This document shows, one piece after another, positions 63,298 to 64,000 of a DNA stretch of 64,000 bases. Numbering within the stretch: position 1 is the stretch's first letter; every line of letters begins with the position of its first letter. The stretch is from Synechococcus elongatus PCC 11801 (GTDB taxonomy: Bacteria > Cyanobacteriota > Cyanobacteriia > Synechococcales > Synechococcaceae). Location of the stretch: NCBI RefSeq assembly GCF_003846445.2, contig NZ_CP030139.2, forward strand, positions 1,240,001 to 1,304,000. Reading direction: 5' to 3'. Position numbers and translations under genes: made by a program. The notes beneath the pieces are model-generated. The model saw only the letters and a program-made list of their open reading frames with translations, searched no databases and was not told the DNA's origin.

Positions 63298-64000
63298 CTA
63301 GAGAGGGTTTTGCAAGAGGTCAAGCAGATACTGACCATAGCCATTTTTACGGAGCGGTTCCGCTACCTGTTTGAGTTGTTCAGCCGTAATCCAGCCCTGA
63401 CGGAAGGCAATTTCTTCTGGGCAAGCAATCTTGAGCCCCTGGCGTTTTTCAAGGGTATGGATAAAACTGGCAGCATCGAGCAGGCTGTCATGGGTGCCGG
63501 TGTCGAGCCAAGCCATCCCGCGTCCGAGGAGCTCGACCCGCAGTTGACCTTGCTGAAGGTAAGCATTGTTGAGATCCGTAATCTCTAGCTCGCCTCGGGC
63601 AGAGGGCCGGACCTGTTTTGCAAGTTCGACAACCTGCTGATCATAGAAATAGAGGCCGGTAACGGCGTAGCGCGATCGCGGTTGTTTCGGCTTTTCTTCA
63701 ATTGAAAGCACTCGCTGCTGGTCGTCAAATTCCACAACCCCGTAGCGTTCAGGATCCGCCACGCTGTAGGCAAAAACAGTCGCTCCCTCCGATCGCAAAC
63801 TGGCTTGCTGGAGTTGGACTGCTAGATCATCACCATGGAAAAGGTTATCGCCCAGAATCAGTGCGGCTGGAGCCCCAGACAAGAAAGATTCGCCAATCAA
63901 AAAGGCTTGTACCAGACCTTCAGGAGCGGGCTGAACGGCATAGCTCAGCGACAGCCCCCAGCGATCGCCATCGCCCAAAAGCTGAGCAAAGCGATCGGTG
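63298..64000 (-). CDS. rmlA: Glucose-1-phosphate thymidylyltransferase (5' end outside window)
   Basis: The frame is open to the window edge (TDRFAQLLGDGDRWG near 63990), so the start and the N-terminal GGxGTRL loop are missing. The visible part has LILGDNLFHGDDL, VVEFDDQQRVLSIEEKPK, GELEITDLNNAYL and WLDTGTHDSLLDA, all typical of RmlA. It makes dTDP-glucose for rhamnose and surface polysaccharides. Other rml genes probably lie further on. Confidence 0.92.
   Translation of the reverse strand, partial: TDRFAQLLGDGDRWGLSLSYAVQPAPEGLVQAFLIGESFLSGAPAALILGDNLFHGDDLAVQLQQASLRSEGATVFAYSVADPERYGVVEFDDQQRVLSIEEKPKQPRSRYAVTGLYFYDQQVVELAKQVRPSARGELEITDLNNAYLQQGQLRVELLGRGMAWLDTGTHDSLLDAASFIHTLEKRQGLKIACPEEIAFRQGWITAEQLKQVAEPLRKNGYGQYLLDLLQNPL

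Overview
The window is chromosomal DNA from a unicellular freshwater cyanobacterium of the Synechococcus elongatus group. The evidence is the very dense GCGATCGC (HIP1) octamers, the cyanobacterial genes chlH, nblA, sasA, txlA and the NDH-1MS CO2-uptake operon, and a SasA of exactly 387 residues with His161. From memory, the SasA and NblA sequences differ at scattered positions from those of strain PCC 7942, so this looks like a sister lineage rather than that strain.

Layout. 0-5 kb: the start of a large, probably secreted protein broken by a frameshift, a DUF1853 protein, and a CBS-GAF-GGDEF signalling protein split by an in-frame TAG. 5.3-10.5 kb: ndhF3-ndhD3-cupA-cupS, the inducible high-affinity CO2-hydration module. 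10.7-21.8 kb: hom, a VKOR-thioredoxin fusion, a linear-amide hydrolase, DUF1877, an ABC-2 transporter, a PIN/RHH toxin-antitoxin pair, N-carbamoylputrescine amidase, a lipoprotein nuclease, trpB and yciH. 22-29.4 kb: an accessory region with a TetR regulator carrying a transposase-type zinc ribbon, a divergent Rieske oxygenase with a shared palindromic operator, a transglutaminase-like protein, a deaminase, a GNAT, a GST, 46-bp direct repeats, IS debris and an AT-rich two-gene cassette. 29.5-64 kb: mostly core genes (chlH, dapB, amidase, glmM, slt, NIL-ferredoxin, txlA, nblA, trpD, carA, mini-RNase III, an RG-repeat SpoU methyltransferase, gatA, tRNA-Glu, sasA, prs, a ROK kinase, fmt, an ABC exporter, cynS, rmlA).

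The most exciting item is at 27,638-28,806 on the minus strand. A 126-residue minimal CRISPR-polymerase (mCpol) domain protein is followed after 2 nt by a 261-residue protein with an N-terminal CARF-like Rossmann domain and two C-terminal membrane helices. This is the layout of a nucleotide-signal defence module of the mCpol/Panoptes type, but with a sensor-membrane effector whose arrangement appears different from the 2TM-beta effector I recall for that system. It sits in AT-rich, HIP1-free DNA between a degraded transposase fragment and gene remnants, as expected for an acquired defence cassette.

Starts were moved from the longest reading frame wherever a ribosome binding site, an operator or the usual family length favoured an internal start; each case is noted.
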